The position numbers were made by a program, and so were the translations under genes. A stretch of 64,000 nucleotides of DNA from positions 32,075,007 to 32,139,006 of the forward strand of contig CM067086.1 in assembly GCA_034008185.1 (NCBI GenBank). Direction: 5' to 3'. The notes under the pieces are model-generated. The model saw only the letters and a list, made by a program, of their open reading frames with translations. It made no database searches and had not been told where the DNA came from. Positions 36,201 to 46,947 of this stretch are shown one piece after another. This stretch comes from Gorsachius magnificus. Lineage: Eukaryota > Chordata > Aves > Pelecaniformes > Ardeidae. Every line of letters begins with the position of its first letter. Within the stretch, counting starts at the first letter, position 1.

Positions 36201-38074
36201 TTTTCGCTCCTGCAAAACTTTGAAGAATTTCCAACAATTAATTAGACAAAACCCCAGATCTTTTCAAGTCTGATAGCAGGACCATGATGTGGGCCTGAAT
36301 ACCTACTGTGTAGGCATTTACAAAAAAGAAGCTCAGCTCAAGATCTGAAAGCAAGTCATCCACATCTTGAGTGCTATAACAATGGACATTTCATATTCTA
36401 AATACATGCATGCATCTTTGTTTCCCCTCTGATCAGAATTCTTCTTCTGCCCAAAGCATTCCTCCAGTTACATAGAAGGGGGGAAGATGTTGCAAAAATT
36501 TCCCTAGCCAACTCTACACACAGGGTATACCCTGAAGCATATGCATCTGCTTAGATTCTTAGTGAGATGGGGATTCAAGGTTGAAGAGCATGGTGGGTAT
36601 TTCTCCTGGAAACTTCATTGAGAGATGCTGCTCTTTTCTGGACTTCCCAACTAAGATTTTAGAGTTTGGATGGAGCAACTCTCTGGATACTGAACCAGAG
36701 TAAACTAGTAACAGTTCAGAGGCGACTTCTGCAAGGCCTCAAGGACTTCCAGAACTGGTCTACACAGCTTCCCTGCAGAGCAGAATCTGGGGGTGCCAAT
36801 TCTCTGCACAAGAGATGCAGTATCCAAGCCACCTCCACCAGATGAGATTTATTAACAAGTTGTGGGAAGCAAAACCTGTTTAGAACATTCACCAAAATTC
36901 TAGTTCTTATACATCCTTTTAAAATCAAAGCTTAATTAATTTGGACCAGAAGCTAAAGGAAATATTTGTTTCAAATGCAGGTTGAAACCAGTTAGCTTCC
37001 TCAGACATTGTTCTTCATTCACATCTTAGGCAGGGACAGTGACCTTAAATGCTGAAATATAAATGATGAAGCTGGTTCCTGAGGTATGTGGAACATGGGG
37101 TATTTTTACAATCCAAGGAATGATATGAATTTCAGTTAATTCCAGCTACAAAGGGACCAGAGGCTTCCTTCATCATGCCAGGTAAAACAAAAGCATTTTA
37201 GTGTTGACAGATAGGACCGAACGGAGGAAGAATGTGAAATATCGCTTAGCTGCCAGCTGAAAACACACCATTTTTGTAAGCAGTTTCATGCTGCTCCTCC
37301 ACTGGCAACCCACACTGGCCAGGGAATGTGCAGGAAAGAGGCCCGACAACTGCTCCACAATCCAGACACCAGTACCAACCTTCCAAATAAAAGCTTTGTT
37401 TCAGACAGGTTATCAACTGCACTCTCAGTCCAGCTTATTAGGATAAAATATCACCTGCATCTCATACTTTACTCTCCAAGAGATTGATGGACAGCTGACA
37501 GACACTGGAAAGTCAGCTTTCCTTCCCCTTTTTTTTCTTGAACTACAAAATTTAACATGGCATGCTTAGTTGGCCCACTGGGCTAGGTTTTATAACTATT
37601 CCCCTCCAGTGCCAACATAACATGAGCAGCTCTAGACAAAATCAGATTTCAACAACTGAGAGTGTAGTCAGACTGCAAGAAACTGCAGCCACCTTCTCTT
37701 ACCCCCACCTTCCCAAGATGGTCCACACTGTACACAAATATGATGCTGCTCCAAAGAAGTATGCAAAGTTGGCAGGACAGATAAAAGTTTTTCCACTTCA
37801 CCATTAAAAAACAAAACCATAACAAAACCACTCCCACACACCAGATAATGGGAGGGTAAGGCTGAGGGGGGGCATAAAAATTTTTGGTGGGTTATCACAA
37901 AAAAAAGATCTTTCCTCTCCTCTTCCCCCAGGCATCACAAAGTGTTTGAATGAACTTTTGTCTCTCATCTTTTTGAAGCTCTTATTGATTACATTTTGGA
38001 ATTTTCTTAACCTTCAAAAGACTTTGCAAACAATTACTAATGAATCCTAACATTTCTGAGACACAAGATCTCTA

Positions 38075-38165
38075 GAGCAGTGCTAGATATAGGGAAGCTA
38101 AGGCAAAAACACTTGTGTGATTTACCTAAGTTCATAAAGTAGACGTCATCAGGGTTGCAGGATTT
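38075..38165 (-). repeat. Possible MIR-like ancient SINE fragment (reverse)
   Basis: The text gggaagctaaggcaaaaac, then gtgtgatttacctaagttca and taaagtagacgtcatcaggg resembles the reverse complement of the MIR/L2 shared region (gaaactgaggcacagag...gtgacttgcccaaggtcacacagc). It is short and diverged, so this is a tentative call. Confidence 0.35.
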
Positions 38166-38860
38166 TGGGTTTTGAGATATGCGCCAAACTGAGCAGAGAG
38201 TATACCCCTCCTACCTGTTAGGGAACTGTACATGAGCCATTTTTAACACCCAGTTCAGTTAGCACTGGGACACTACTCAATATGCTAGTGGTAACAGAAT
38301 TAAGTATCACTCTTCATTTCTACCATGCCTCAGCAAACTATTCTTCTTATCTCCTTCATGAGGGCTTTCTTTTTGCCATAACTACTTCAACTTCTCTGGA
38401 ATTCTGCAGGACCTCTTCCAGTCCAATTACTTCTGAAGGATGCTCAGTGACCAGGACTATTAATTTTTCACAGACATTAAAGGCCAACAAACTGTAAGCC
38501 TCCTCTGCTACCCCTCCTGAGATAATTGCTACTCAAGAGAAGCAGCATTATGAAACAGTCTACAATCTCAGCACATCATTTAGTTCCAGCAAGTGAACAG
38601 TGAAGAATCAAAACCCAAACAAAGCAGTCATCACCTCTCTGCCAGACCCCCAAAACACAACAGCACATAGAACAGGAAAGAGGAGTTTGTCGCTAAGAAG
38701 TACCCTGCAGAGGGAAGAGGCTCAACAGACCACTTTTTTGCTGGGATAGATGAAGCACAGGTAACAGCAGAAGCAGCTTGGTCCACCCTGTTCTGTGGAG
38801 CCGCAGCTCTCTCTGCAGCTCATCTTTGGGGGAAAATTGACCTCCCCTGCAACTTGTTTT

Positions 38861-38925
38861 TGTTTCTGTACTATACTGGAGGTTGATGCCAGTTGTTTCT
38901 GTGGTACACTGGAGGTGGATGCCAT
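38861..38925. repeat. Two-copy tandem repeat, 33-base unit
   Basis: The unit starting tgtttctgtactatactgga at 38861 is repeated from 38894 as tgtttctgtggtacactgga, with both copies ending in gatgcca. The period is 33 bases with a few mismatches. On the minus strand it gives a repeated 11-residue phrase (ASTSSVPQKQL / ASTSSIVQKQ) in a 130-codon open frame. Confidence 0.85.
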
Positions 38926-39127
38926 TAGATATGTATGTGTCTTAAGGTATGGTGACTGAATCAAAGCTTCCAGTTGGTTAACCAAGTCCCCAGCTTTCAA
39001 CACTTTCACCCGAGTAACCGAGTCAGAGTGTGCACCCATGCTGCTATCATTGCTTGGCTCATGTCTTAACAGCGACTCCCCTGCAGCCACTGGGAGCCTG
39101 GCTGAAGGAAGCAAACAGAAATGTTAC

Positions 39128-39240
39128 CTGGGTGAATGATCCATCCTCATTGCATTCTGGGATGAAGACTGCTTCCTGGGGCTTCTTTGCCTGTTCCAGT
39201 GCTTGAGCTCTCTCTAATCGACACTTGCTTTGGCCAGCAT
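39128..39240 (-). CDS. SMOC1: SMOC1 exon 3: first half of thyroglobulin type-1 domain 1
   Basis: The exon encodes 38 residues counting the split Asp, from DAGQSKCRLERAQ to NEDGSFTQ. It carries the first two cysteines of a thyroglobulin type-1 repeat (SKC and PEC) and the SMOC1-specific stretch ALEQAKKPQEAVFIPEC. The acceptor is ctctttgtag directly above 39240, and the donor is CAG followed by gtaaca below 39128. It enters in phase 1 and leaves in phase 0, so the reading frame continues into GTG CAG TGC of the exon at 28840. Thyroglobulin type-1 modules are disulfide-bonded folds found in matrix proteins and in some cysteine-protease inhibitors. In SMOC proteins two of them flank a linker region. 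The match to human SMOC1 is near-identical over the exon, so identity is not in doubt. Confidence 0.96.
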
Positions 39241-42200
39241 CTACAAAGAGAAAAGCAAAACCCACTTAGATTGCAGACACCATTTGGCCACTTCAAAAGC
39301 TACCAGATGCACCACGCAGCTGCAGGGTGGGGGGAACCCAAAACAAACAAATAGAAGGCATCAAGGACCATTACCTTCACATTAACAAGGCAGCTATGGA
39401 GTTAGCACTCACGATCCCAAGACAAATATGAACCCAGACAATCAAACTATGAGCCAGTTAATGAAGAACTGCCTGATTTCCTAGACAATAGGAATTTATA
39501 TTTTTTATTTTTTTTATGGTCATCCAAGGACTCTGGAAGCTTCCTCCATCAAGTGCTGGAGCACAATGTCCACAAGTCCAGTGAAAGACCTTCCCGGTGG
39601 GAGTTGTGTTTGGGTTAATGGCCTGAAATTGGATGGCCCAGAAGCAAACAATGTGGAAGAAGGGTTGGCCCCAGCAAAGCTTCTTCTCTGAGCAACTCTC
39701 CATGTAAGATGCTAGAATAACCAGCCACCCATCTGAACTTTCACCTTTGCATGGTTCAAATACAGTAAATACTCCATTGCCTGTACTTTCCTGAAACCCA
39801 GCTTCTACCTCTAGTCCCAGTGCCTACAGCCAGGTGCGCATTATACTTTCTCATATCACTCACTCTACTGCCAAGAAAAAACACATTTCTCTACAAGCAG
39901 AGCTTGAAGGGTTAAGATCTCAGCTCTGCACTTATTTCAGAGGATAGCAGCACATAACATGACCTTAACCCCTTCCAGGTCCAGCTCACTGTTACAGAGC
40001 ATAGACCCAGATAAGCCTAACACTGATGACTGATGGGTCAAAGAGGAGAGTTCTGCCCTGCAGAGATACAGATTGACTCAGTGTTTACATTTGAAAACGT
40101 GATGTCTAACAGTACTGCTGTTCAGTCTAGAAAGGGAAGAAAAACAGCAAACATCTGTTTCCACGGGACTCTGACACAGGGATAGCAACCTTCTTTCCTT
40201 TCCCATGAATCCACTGACTGAAAGATTTTCAGTGCAGAAGCTGCAAAATCTGATCATCAGAATCTTTCAGCAGCAGCATGGAGACTGATCAAGGTTGAGT
40301 CCCCATTCTACCAGGTATGGAAATCAGTGGTTAACAAAAAAATTCTACTGGATCCCTGAAGATCCCATATTCTTCTTCACAGATCACGTGAACTTCAACA
40401 ACAGAATCACCGATACCAGCCAGTCTGTGTTCTCAGATCAACTGAATTCACATTGCGTGGCAATAGAAGCAATTTCCATCGAACCATATCTAGATGCGGA
40501 AGCCAATGACAATGCTGTAAATGGTTTTGATAAAGACACAGACCAAAGCTTTCAAGCAGAGTACTTTACTTGCACAACTGCTGACTCAAGAGACTAAGAT
40601 TCTGGTTTGCCAACAAGTTTCATTTTAAACATATCGCATTTCTTCCCAAGAAGGATTTCACAAGTCTTCTGAAATTATGGAAATCAAACCCTTCTGTTTG
40701 GAAAAAGTCATTGTTCATAGCAATAGTATTCAGCACAGATGCCTGTAGCTTAGGCACTGGGTTACGAAGCAAGAGTGCCTATATCAACTCTGCCACTGAC
40801 CCACTGAGTGATTACGAGTCAGCCACCTCACCTCCCTATGACCTTGCATCCCTTCTGATCCTATGTCACTCATCTTTAGGCTGTAATTTGTTTGTGGGTG
40901 TTTGCACAATACCCTTAGCACATGGAGCTTTGATCTCAGGTGGACCTATTATGAGCTTGTATAAAGAGCAAGATTGTTTCTCACAGAATGAAAATACTTT
41001 CTTGAATAAAATTTACAGAGAATTTAGAGAAGCAGTATTTTTTTCCTAATTAGGCATGATATAACCTCTAAGCTGGAATTTACTTTTTTCCCCCCTGCTT
41101 GCCAAAGCGACCAGATGATCAGACCTCCACTGGAGGACAGTCCTGCCAGCAGTATTGACCCTCCCAACACATGTTCGCTCTTTCAGCTGAAAAGGAAGCA
41201 CTGGCAATGCTGTTAACTGGAGCACCTAACAATCACCTGCAGATCTCCTGTTCAAGCTTCAGAATCTAATCTTGCTTGGCATGACATAGGACGTTATTAC
41301 AAAACCAGATGGTGTGGCTGCACCTTCTGTTTTATAGCTAGCTGTCTGCCTAAAAACACCTTCAAGTTCTGCTTCACATGAGACAACTAAGTAGCAAAAA
41401 AGTCAGCATAAATTATGCAGATCTGCACATATAGGAAAGCAAAAGAGACTTGCAAATTTCTCACATGACAAATTCACACATTCACACAGATTCACAAACG
41501 AAAGTGTTTTCTAGCCTCTCCATCTGAGATACAGAACTGCAGACAGGCATATCTGGTTCCTCTCCTGAACATAAAACAGAAGCGTAAAGCATTTCCACAT
41601 AGCATCTACTTTAGTGCTGGCACACTCACAACTACATGACTGAAACTGGATGCTTCACCACGTAGCTGGTAGGAACAAGCCTTCTGTGGTATCCCCTGTA
41701 GTACAAATACGTTAGAAGCCCAGGCAGAAGAGACACTAACTCAGATCTTTGTCCAATTTGTTTAATGAGCAGACAGCCATGCACACAATCAAGCCCTTAC
41801 TAGAAGGAGAAGATAATATAAACCTGTTACTACTAAGCTGACTATGTTCCTCCTGAGAATTTTCACTTGCCTTTATAGATTGAACTCTCTACTACCACCC
41901 AGTAGACCACACTGCATAGGATGCCACCACTATACCACAGCATTGAAGAGCTCATCGTTGTTGCAGCATCCCCTTTTGCAATTCAACCCTTGGCTCAAGT
42001 GATATCTCTTCACAACTTCCTGCTGAAGTGCAGAGAAGACAGACAGTTTTTCTCCTGTTTATGAACACTCAGCCCTGATTACTTCTCCTCTCCCCCTTAA
42101 TTAATTTCCAAAGGTCATGCCAGTCCTTTTACAGCCTTGACTTGGAACAACCACCTATGTACCACGCTGGCTGGAGAGGTGTGTGCATACTGCTATCTTT

Positions 42201-45200
42201 TTTTGTCTGTCACATCACGGTTCAGTTCCAGTAAAAACAGTGCCTTTTAATATCAACATTTACCAGTTTGTTTTTAAAAGGGCTGTCAATCCTTCTCTTC
42301 CTCACTCCACAGGCTGGTATTTTTATAATGTTTGCATCAACATGTGATTTCAGTGGGATGATGTCACCTTGCTATTTTTGCTTTGTTAATTAGAAAATGT
42401 AAAATATTACATAAGTGCCAAGTGTTAAAAAGTGGCTGCCAAATCGCTCACCCCAAATAAGACGTATTACAAATTTTACTAAAGCCTGATGTTACAATGT
42501 AGATTCATATACGCTATTCTGTATTTTGATTGTTTACCTGAGTGTTTCAGCAGTTTTTCTTCCCTCCTCTTAAAAATGTTCTCTGGAGTATCAAACACCA
42601 AGCTTACAAAACAGAATGGCATTAATGCATTCCAGTTTCACAGTCCAGACAGACTAAATAGGAATTTCTCCCCTCCCATACATAAGGTGAAAAACCAAAA
42701 CAGGATGACCTTTTTAAAGGCAGAGCTATTTAATAATTTGACTTTAAATATCTTCAAACTTAGGACAGATTTACTGCAGCTCAGAAAGCTGCCTTTTAAA
42801 GGAAATTCATTCTCGGGTTGGTAGCTGGCAACTAGGAGATTGTGAACTACAAGTGATGTTTTTGACATGTGGCCTAATCTGCAGAATGCAGGTGCACATA
42901 ATTTTGGATTTTGCAATGAAGTTGGCTAGTTACCATGGTTGATCTTATCCATGAACAGTTTATTCAAATGAGACCACCGTGTCCCTCATAATATACACAG
43001 TGCACTCCTGAACAGGCCCCAAGAAATCCAGCATCCTCTCTTCAACAGAGAGAGGCAGTTTTGACAGCACACATCATTATGGTATAAAGACCCAAACTGC
43101 CCTAATAATACAAAGTAAAACATCTCCAGACATCCACATAACACTAGCAGCAAATCTATGCAATGCAATCACAAAAATCTATCTATCTATTCCATTTTAA
43201 TTCTACTTTGTTTTTATCAAAAGCTCAAAGGACAAAAATTGTTCCAAGCAGCTTTTGAACTATTTCTAGTTCCATTAGGTAACTGTCTCACATGCAGGCC
43301 AGGTCCCCACCAGGCATGAAGCAGTCTGTCCAGCTACACTGAAATCAGCAGATTCGTACCCATTTACTCCAGCCAATGATCCATGTATTTGCATATAACA
43401 GGCAAAAATGGAACACGAGCAAACTACAAACACATGTCCATCTGTCCCACAGGGTGTCAATCATTCTCCACTCTCCCCATTGTTTTCCACTTCATTTCTG
43501 ACAAGTCCTACACCTGCAATCTCCAAATTCTTTCCTTCCATGCTGACATGCTTTGCTCCTTCTTTGATACCCACACACCATTTCTACTCCAGAGTTCCCT
43601 TACTTATTTGGAGCATACCTAAAAACATGCCTAAATTTGCAAAGTGATTGAAAGTGTCACTTCAGATTTTATGGCCTAACTGCTGCCAAGGAGGAACCCT
43701 CTTTATTCTCCATTGACTAGGAATAAGAAAGTTCAAAGACAAAACACGTGGATCTAGCAAGTGGACTAATAAATTTATTTCAAAATATCATCTCCTGTCC
43801 AACAAGAACAGTAGGTACAGGAGAAAGATTACCTTCAAACAACCCATCACTGGTCAGAAGGAAACCTTTACTTTCCAGCACATTAGCCAAAAGTTGCGTT
43901 CATCCAGGTGTCCCAGAAGATGGGCTGAAGACCCATTCTACAGAGACTCATGGTCTAAGAACAAGCTCTGTACCAGCATGCTTTCAAAACCAACCATTAT
44001 AAAAGTTCTTTATAACACTCCCACCCTGCTTTTTTTTAATTGAATAGGCCAAACAAGTTCCTAGAAACAAACCAGTTAACACAGAACTTAAATGTGTTTT
44101 AAGCCACAGATATCCAACATACCCTAACAATCACTGCATAGTCTTGACAGCTTGCCAAGACTCATTTAACAAATATTTGTCCTTCATCCCTGCAAAGTTT
44201 TGAGGCAGAACTCTTATTTGACGTCAGAGCTTAAGATGCCTGCTCACAAAATATCCAGGTAGGAGTGCCTGGCTGTGTATTTTTAAATGCACAGCTATGC
44301 CATCTGGAACTATTCTCTGGAATCTCATCAGTGAGGCTCCATTTGTCATGGATGCCATAGTTTGATCATTTTAAGCTACTCCTGACTTTCAACCCTTTCT
44401 GATGTGTGTGTGAGGGTTTGAAGGGAGTTCAGATAATTTAGCACTGACAGAATTTCATTGAAAAGCACATGAGGAAGCTAGCAAGGAACAAGAGCTGAGT
44501 AAGAGTAATAGTTCCCAAAGGGCTGGCAAGATTTCATCTTTAAAGGTCCTTAGCTTCTTGAGAGAGAACAGAGAGCTAAGCTGAATCAAAAAGATTCTGT
44601 TCTCACTATGGAAACCATTCTGCTTGCCTTGGCACAAGCACAGTTCAAGTTATCAGCATATGAAATTGGAAACCAATGGTAATCTGGGGTGCAGAACTAT
44701 GCCTTGCTGACCACAATATATTTCCCTCTTTTCCTTATTTTAGTTACCTGCGGTTTTTCCTCCCCCCAGAGAAGGAAGCACAAGTTAAAATTGCTCATTT
44801 CATAAGGATAAGTTCTTGGATACAGCATCTATCACAACGGCATGTGACTATGCTCGATGGCCCATGGGATCCCTTCCAGTTCTATGGGAGTTTCCCTGTA
44901 GAGCATCTCTGTCATGCAGAAGGAATAAAGACTGTTCAGGATAAACCTGGTGCCCTACTGCAGAAAGGGCTCAAACACTGCTGGCGATACCTTCCTTTGA
45001 GTGAGTACAAGATACAGACCTGGCCAACCACCTGTAGTTAGGCACACCTTTCTCGCAACTGTCTGTATTTGCCAAGAACAGTGATCTTTATGCACAACTA
45101 GAGGTCATATTCCTAATGCGACCAGAAAAACAAAATACCTTTCGATAGCAGCACACATGGAAATTACCAGCAAGGTTAAATTTGAACGTGATAGTTAAAA

Positions 45201-46775
45201 GAATAATCCTACTTCCCAGGGATTCATGGAAATGTTAGTGGGTTGAAAGCAAGACTTGTGGTTATCAAACACTCCCACATTATTAGATACTGTACAGTAC
45301 CACAGGGTAAGAGGAAAAAGGAAAGAACACTAGTACTTTCAGCTAAATATTTCAATTGTGTCAGAAAGCAGACAGGAAGGTATGTTATACCTGTGCTTAA
45401 GACAAAAGAGTCTTTAGTTACTTCTTTGGGACTCCTTACAATCACAAAATGGAGTAGGTTGTGTAGTTTGGCAGTCAACATTTTCTTCACTTCTAGAAAC
45501 AGACACTTTTGCATACGGATATACCACATTTCGCGTCCCATGCTTTAAGTGACTGAACAGTGCCAGTTTATATGCCAGTATCAGCCATGGAGTTGCTTAT
45601 CTAAGCCACTCTGCTCAAGTAATGAAATCAAAAGCAGGGCTCCTACCCTACCACTTCTTATCATGATACTCAAAAATGCCACACTTGCAAGAAGAGTCCA
45701 ACCACTTCTTGGGCCCTGGGAAGAAAGCCTCTGAGTTTCCAGTACTCAAAGCAGAAAAAGGCCTTTGAATCATGCTATGCTATGGGAGAGAAGCTGCCAT
45801 AAAGCAACCCAGCAGTGGCGGGGGCAGGGGGAGGGGAGAATCACACAAGCTTTTTTCCAATGAGAAACTGTTTAAAAGAGAGCAATATTTGAGGTCATGC
45901 TCATAATTTACCTAAACTATAAAGCTTGTCAATACATTGAAAAGGGATTTCCATTTTAGAACAAGTAATTCCGACAAAAATATTTTTGTAATAGTAAAAA
46001 AGCCTTCATAAGCAAAAGTCAGGCTTAAACGTGTGCCTATTTATCCTTCCACAGGGATTTTAATGAGTTTCTCCTGTCACTTTAACCAATTGCTAAAAAC
46101 ATCTGTGCCATCTGCCCTCTGAGTCAATTGTGCTCGCAGAAAATGCACTCAACTTGATTTTTCACTTTACTGCAGAAGCAAACCATTTGTGTGACAAGAC
46201 ACCAAAATTCCTTAAGAGTTGCAACTTTATCTTTAGACTATGCTGAAGAGCTGAATTGAGAAACAATATTCTCACTTTTAAGTAGACGTGTAACAGCAAA
46301 CATGCAAAAAAAGAGGCCATGTCAAGCCTTGCATGCATTCTGTTGTCTCAGTTAGCTCAGCACAGAAAGGCTGTGTATGTCTGGAAAGGGACTAGACACC
46401 TAAAGTGCACCACGCTTTCTTTCCCACTCCACATTCCTATCGCTCAAGTTCCTCACCAGCACAGGTAGCAAGGAAGATCTTCTTTCGGGACTTGATTTTG
46501 CATTTCCATGGGGCCAGCTCCTTCTGCTCTGCAGACACATATTTCAGCCCTTTTTCAGTGATGTCTCTGGCTCCTTTGCCTTCTTTCATTGATAATTTGC
46601 TCATTTTTTACTCCTGCCACCTAAATGCAGACTCAGATACCCATGCTCACACAAATGCACTATTTCAGTCAGATTACTCACAGAGCATGGTACTAAACTC
46701 AAGGGTCTAAGAATCCAGTTTCTTATGAGGTAGGACTCCCATTCCTCCCCTCAAAGGCATTTGAAAGCCACCTAC
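39241..46775 (-). other. SMOC1: SMOC1 intron 2
   Basis: This 7.5-kb intron between the Kazal exon and exon 3 starts gtaggt and ends ctttgtag. It holds a possible MIR-like fragment near 40750-40900, two AT-rich blocks with homeodomain-type motifs that may be conserved elements (about 42240-42470 and 45860-46215), an (atct)n run of about four units near 43178, a 12-base palindrome at 45288-45299, and a G-rich stretch near 45817-45838. No exon is recognisable. Confidence 0.85.
40750..40900 (+). repeat. Possible MIR-like ancient SINE fragment
   Basis: The run ctctgccactgacccactg, gtgattacgagtcagccacc, tcacctccctatgacc and then tcactcatcttta follows the order of the MIR/CORE-SINE core and 3' part (ctctgccacttac...gtgaccttgggcaagtcactt...cctctctgtgcctcag...catctgtaaaatg). 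The copy is decayed. An open frame across it at 40711-41049 is therefore unlikely to be a gene. Confidence 0.45.
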
Positions 46776-46947
46776 CTTTGCACCGGCCGCGATGTGTCAC
46801 ACTCAGACTTGACTCCCGGCATTTGGCTCTCTGGTAGTCACACATTGACTCGTATGTTCTGCCATCAGAGGCGCAGAGGGGTTTGGACTGGGACCTGGAG
46901 CAATGCAGGTTACACTGAGGGTCTCTGTCACGGTCACTTATTAAAAA
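46776..46947 (-). CDS. SMOC1: SMOC1 exon 2: Kazal/follistatin-like domain (internal exon, partial gene)
   Basis: This exon encodes 57 residues plus one base. They begin FLISDRDRDPQC and end HRGRCK. Six cysteines, at exon residues 12, 16, 25, 36, 43 and 56, and the core CASDGRTYESMC identify a Kazal/follistatin-like module, and the whole exon closely matches the N-terminal domain of SMOC1 as I know it. SMOC1 is a secreted, basement-membrane-associated matricellular glycoprotein of the SPARC/BM-40 family that modulates BMP signalling in eye and limb development. The acceptor (cttccttcag, behind a long pyrimidine tract) sits directly above 46947. The donor (AAAG then gtaggt) follows 46776. The exon enters in phase 0 and leaves in phase 1, joining the exon at 39240 as G|AT (Asp). 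SMOC2 is excluded because this exon and the next fit SMOC1 better. The one oddity is an extra Arg-Asp pair before PQC compared with the human protein as I remember it. Confidence 0.95.

Larger units (their letters stand above)
28841..39127 (-). other. SMOC1: SMOC1 intron 3
   Basis: This 10.3-kb intron splits thyroglobulin domain 1. It starts gtaaca and ends atcaaacag. It holds a possible ancient CR1-like fragment near 33100-33245, a possible MIR-like fragment near 38075-38165, and a 33-base tandem duplication at 38861-38925 inside a 130-codon open frame next to exon 3. No exon or RNA gene is recognisable. Confidence 0.85.

Noticed and set aside
43178..43195. Possible (atct)n microsatellite
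   Set aside because: It has only about four units, too short to be notable.
44676..45041. 121-codon plus-strand open frame in intron 2
   Set aside because: No recognisable domain. The length is within what chance gives in 64 kb.
45288..45299. 12-base palindrome TACTGTACAGTA
   Set aside because: Short palindromes of this size are expected by chance in a window this long.
39128..46947. Gene could be SMOC2 rather than SMOC1
   Set aside because: The stretch DAGQSKCRLERAQALEQ and the linkers SVTDKP, DDGSKPTPTMETQP and ITAPTLWIKHL are SMOC1-specific. SMOC2 differs at these sites.
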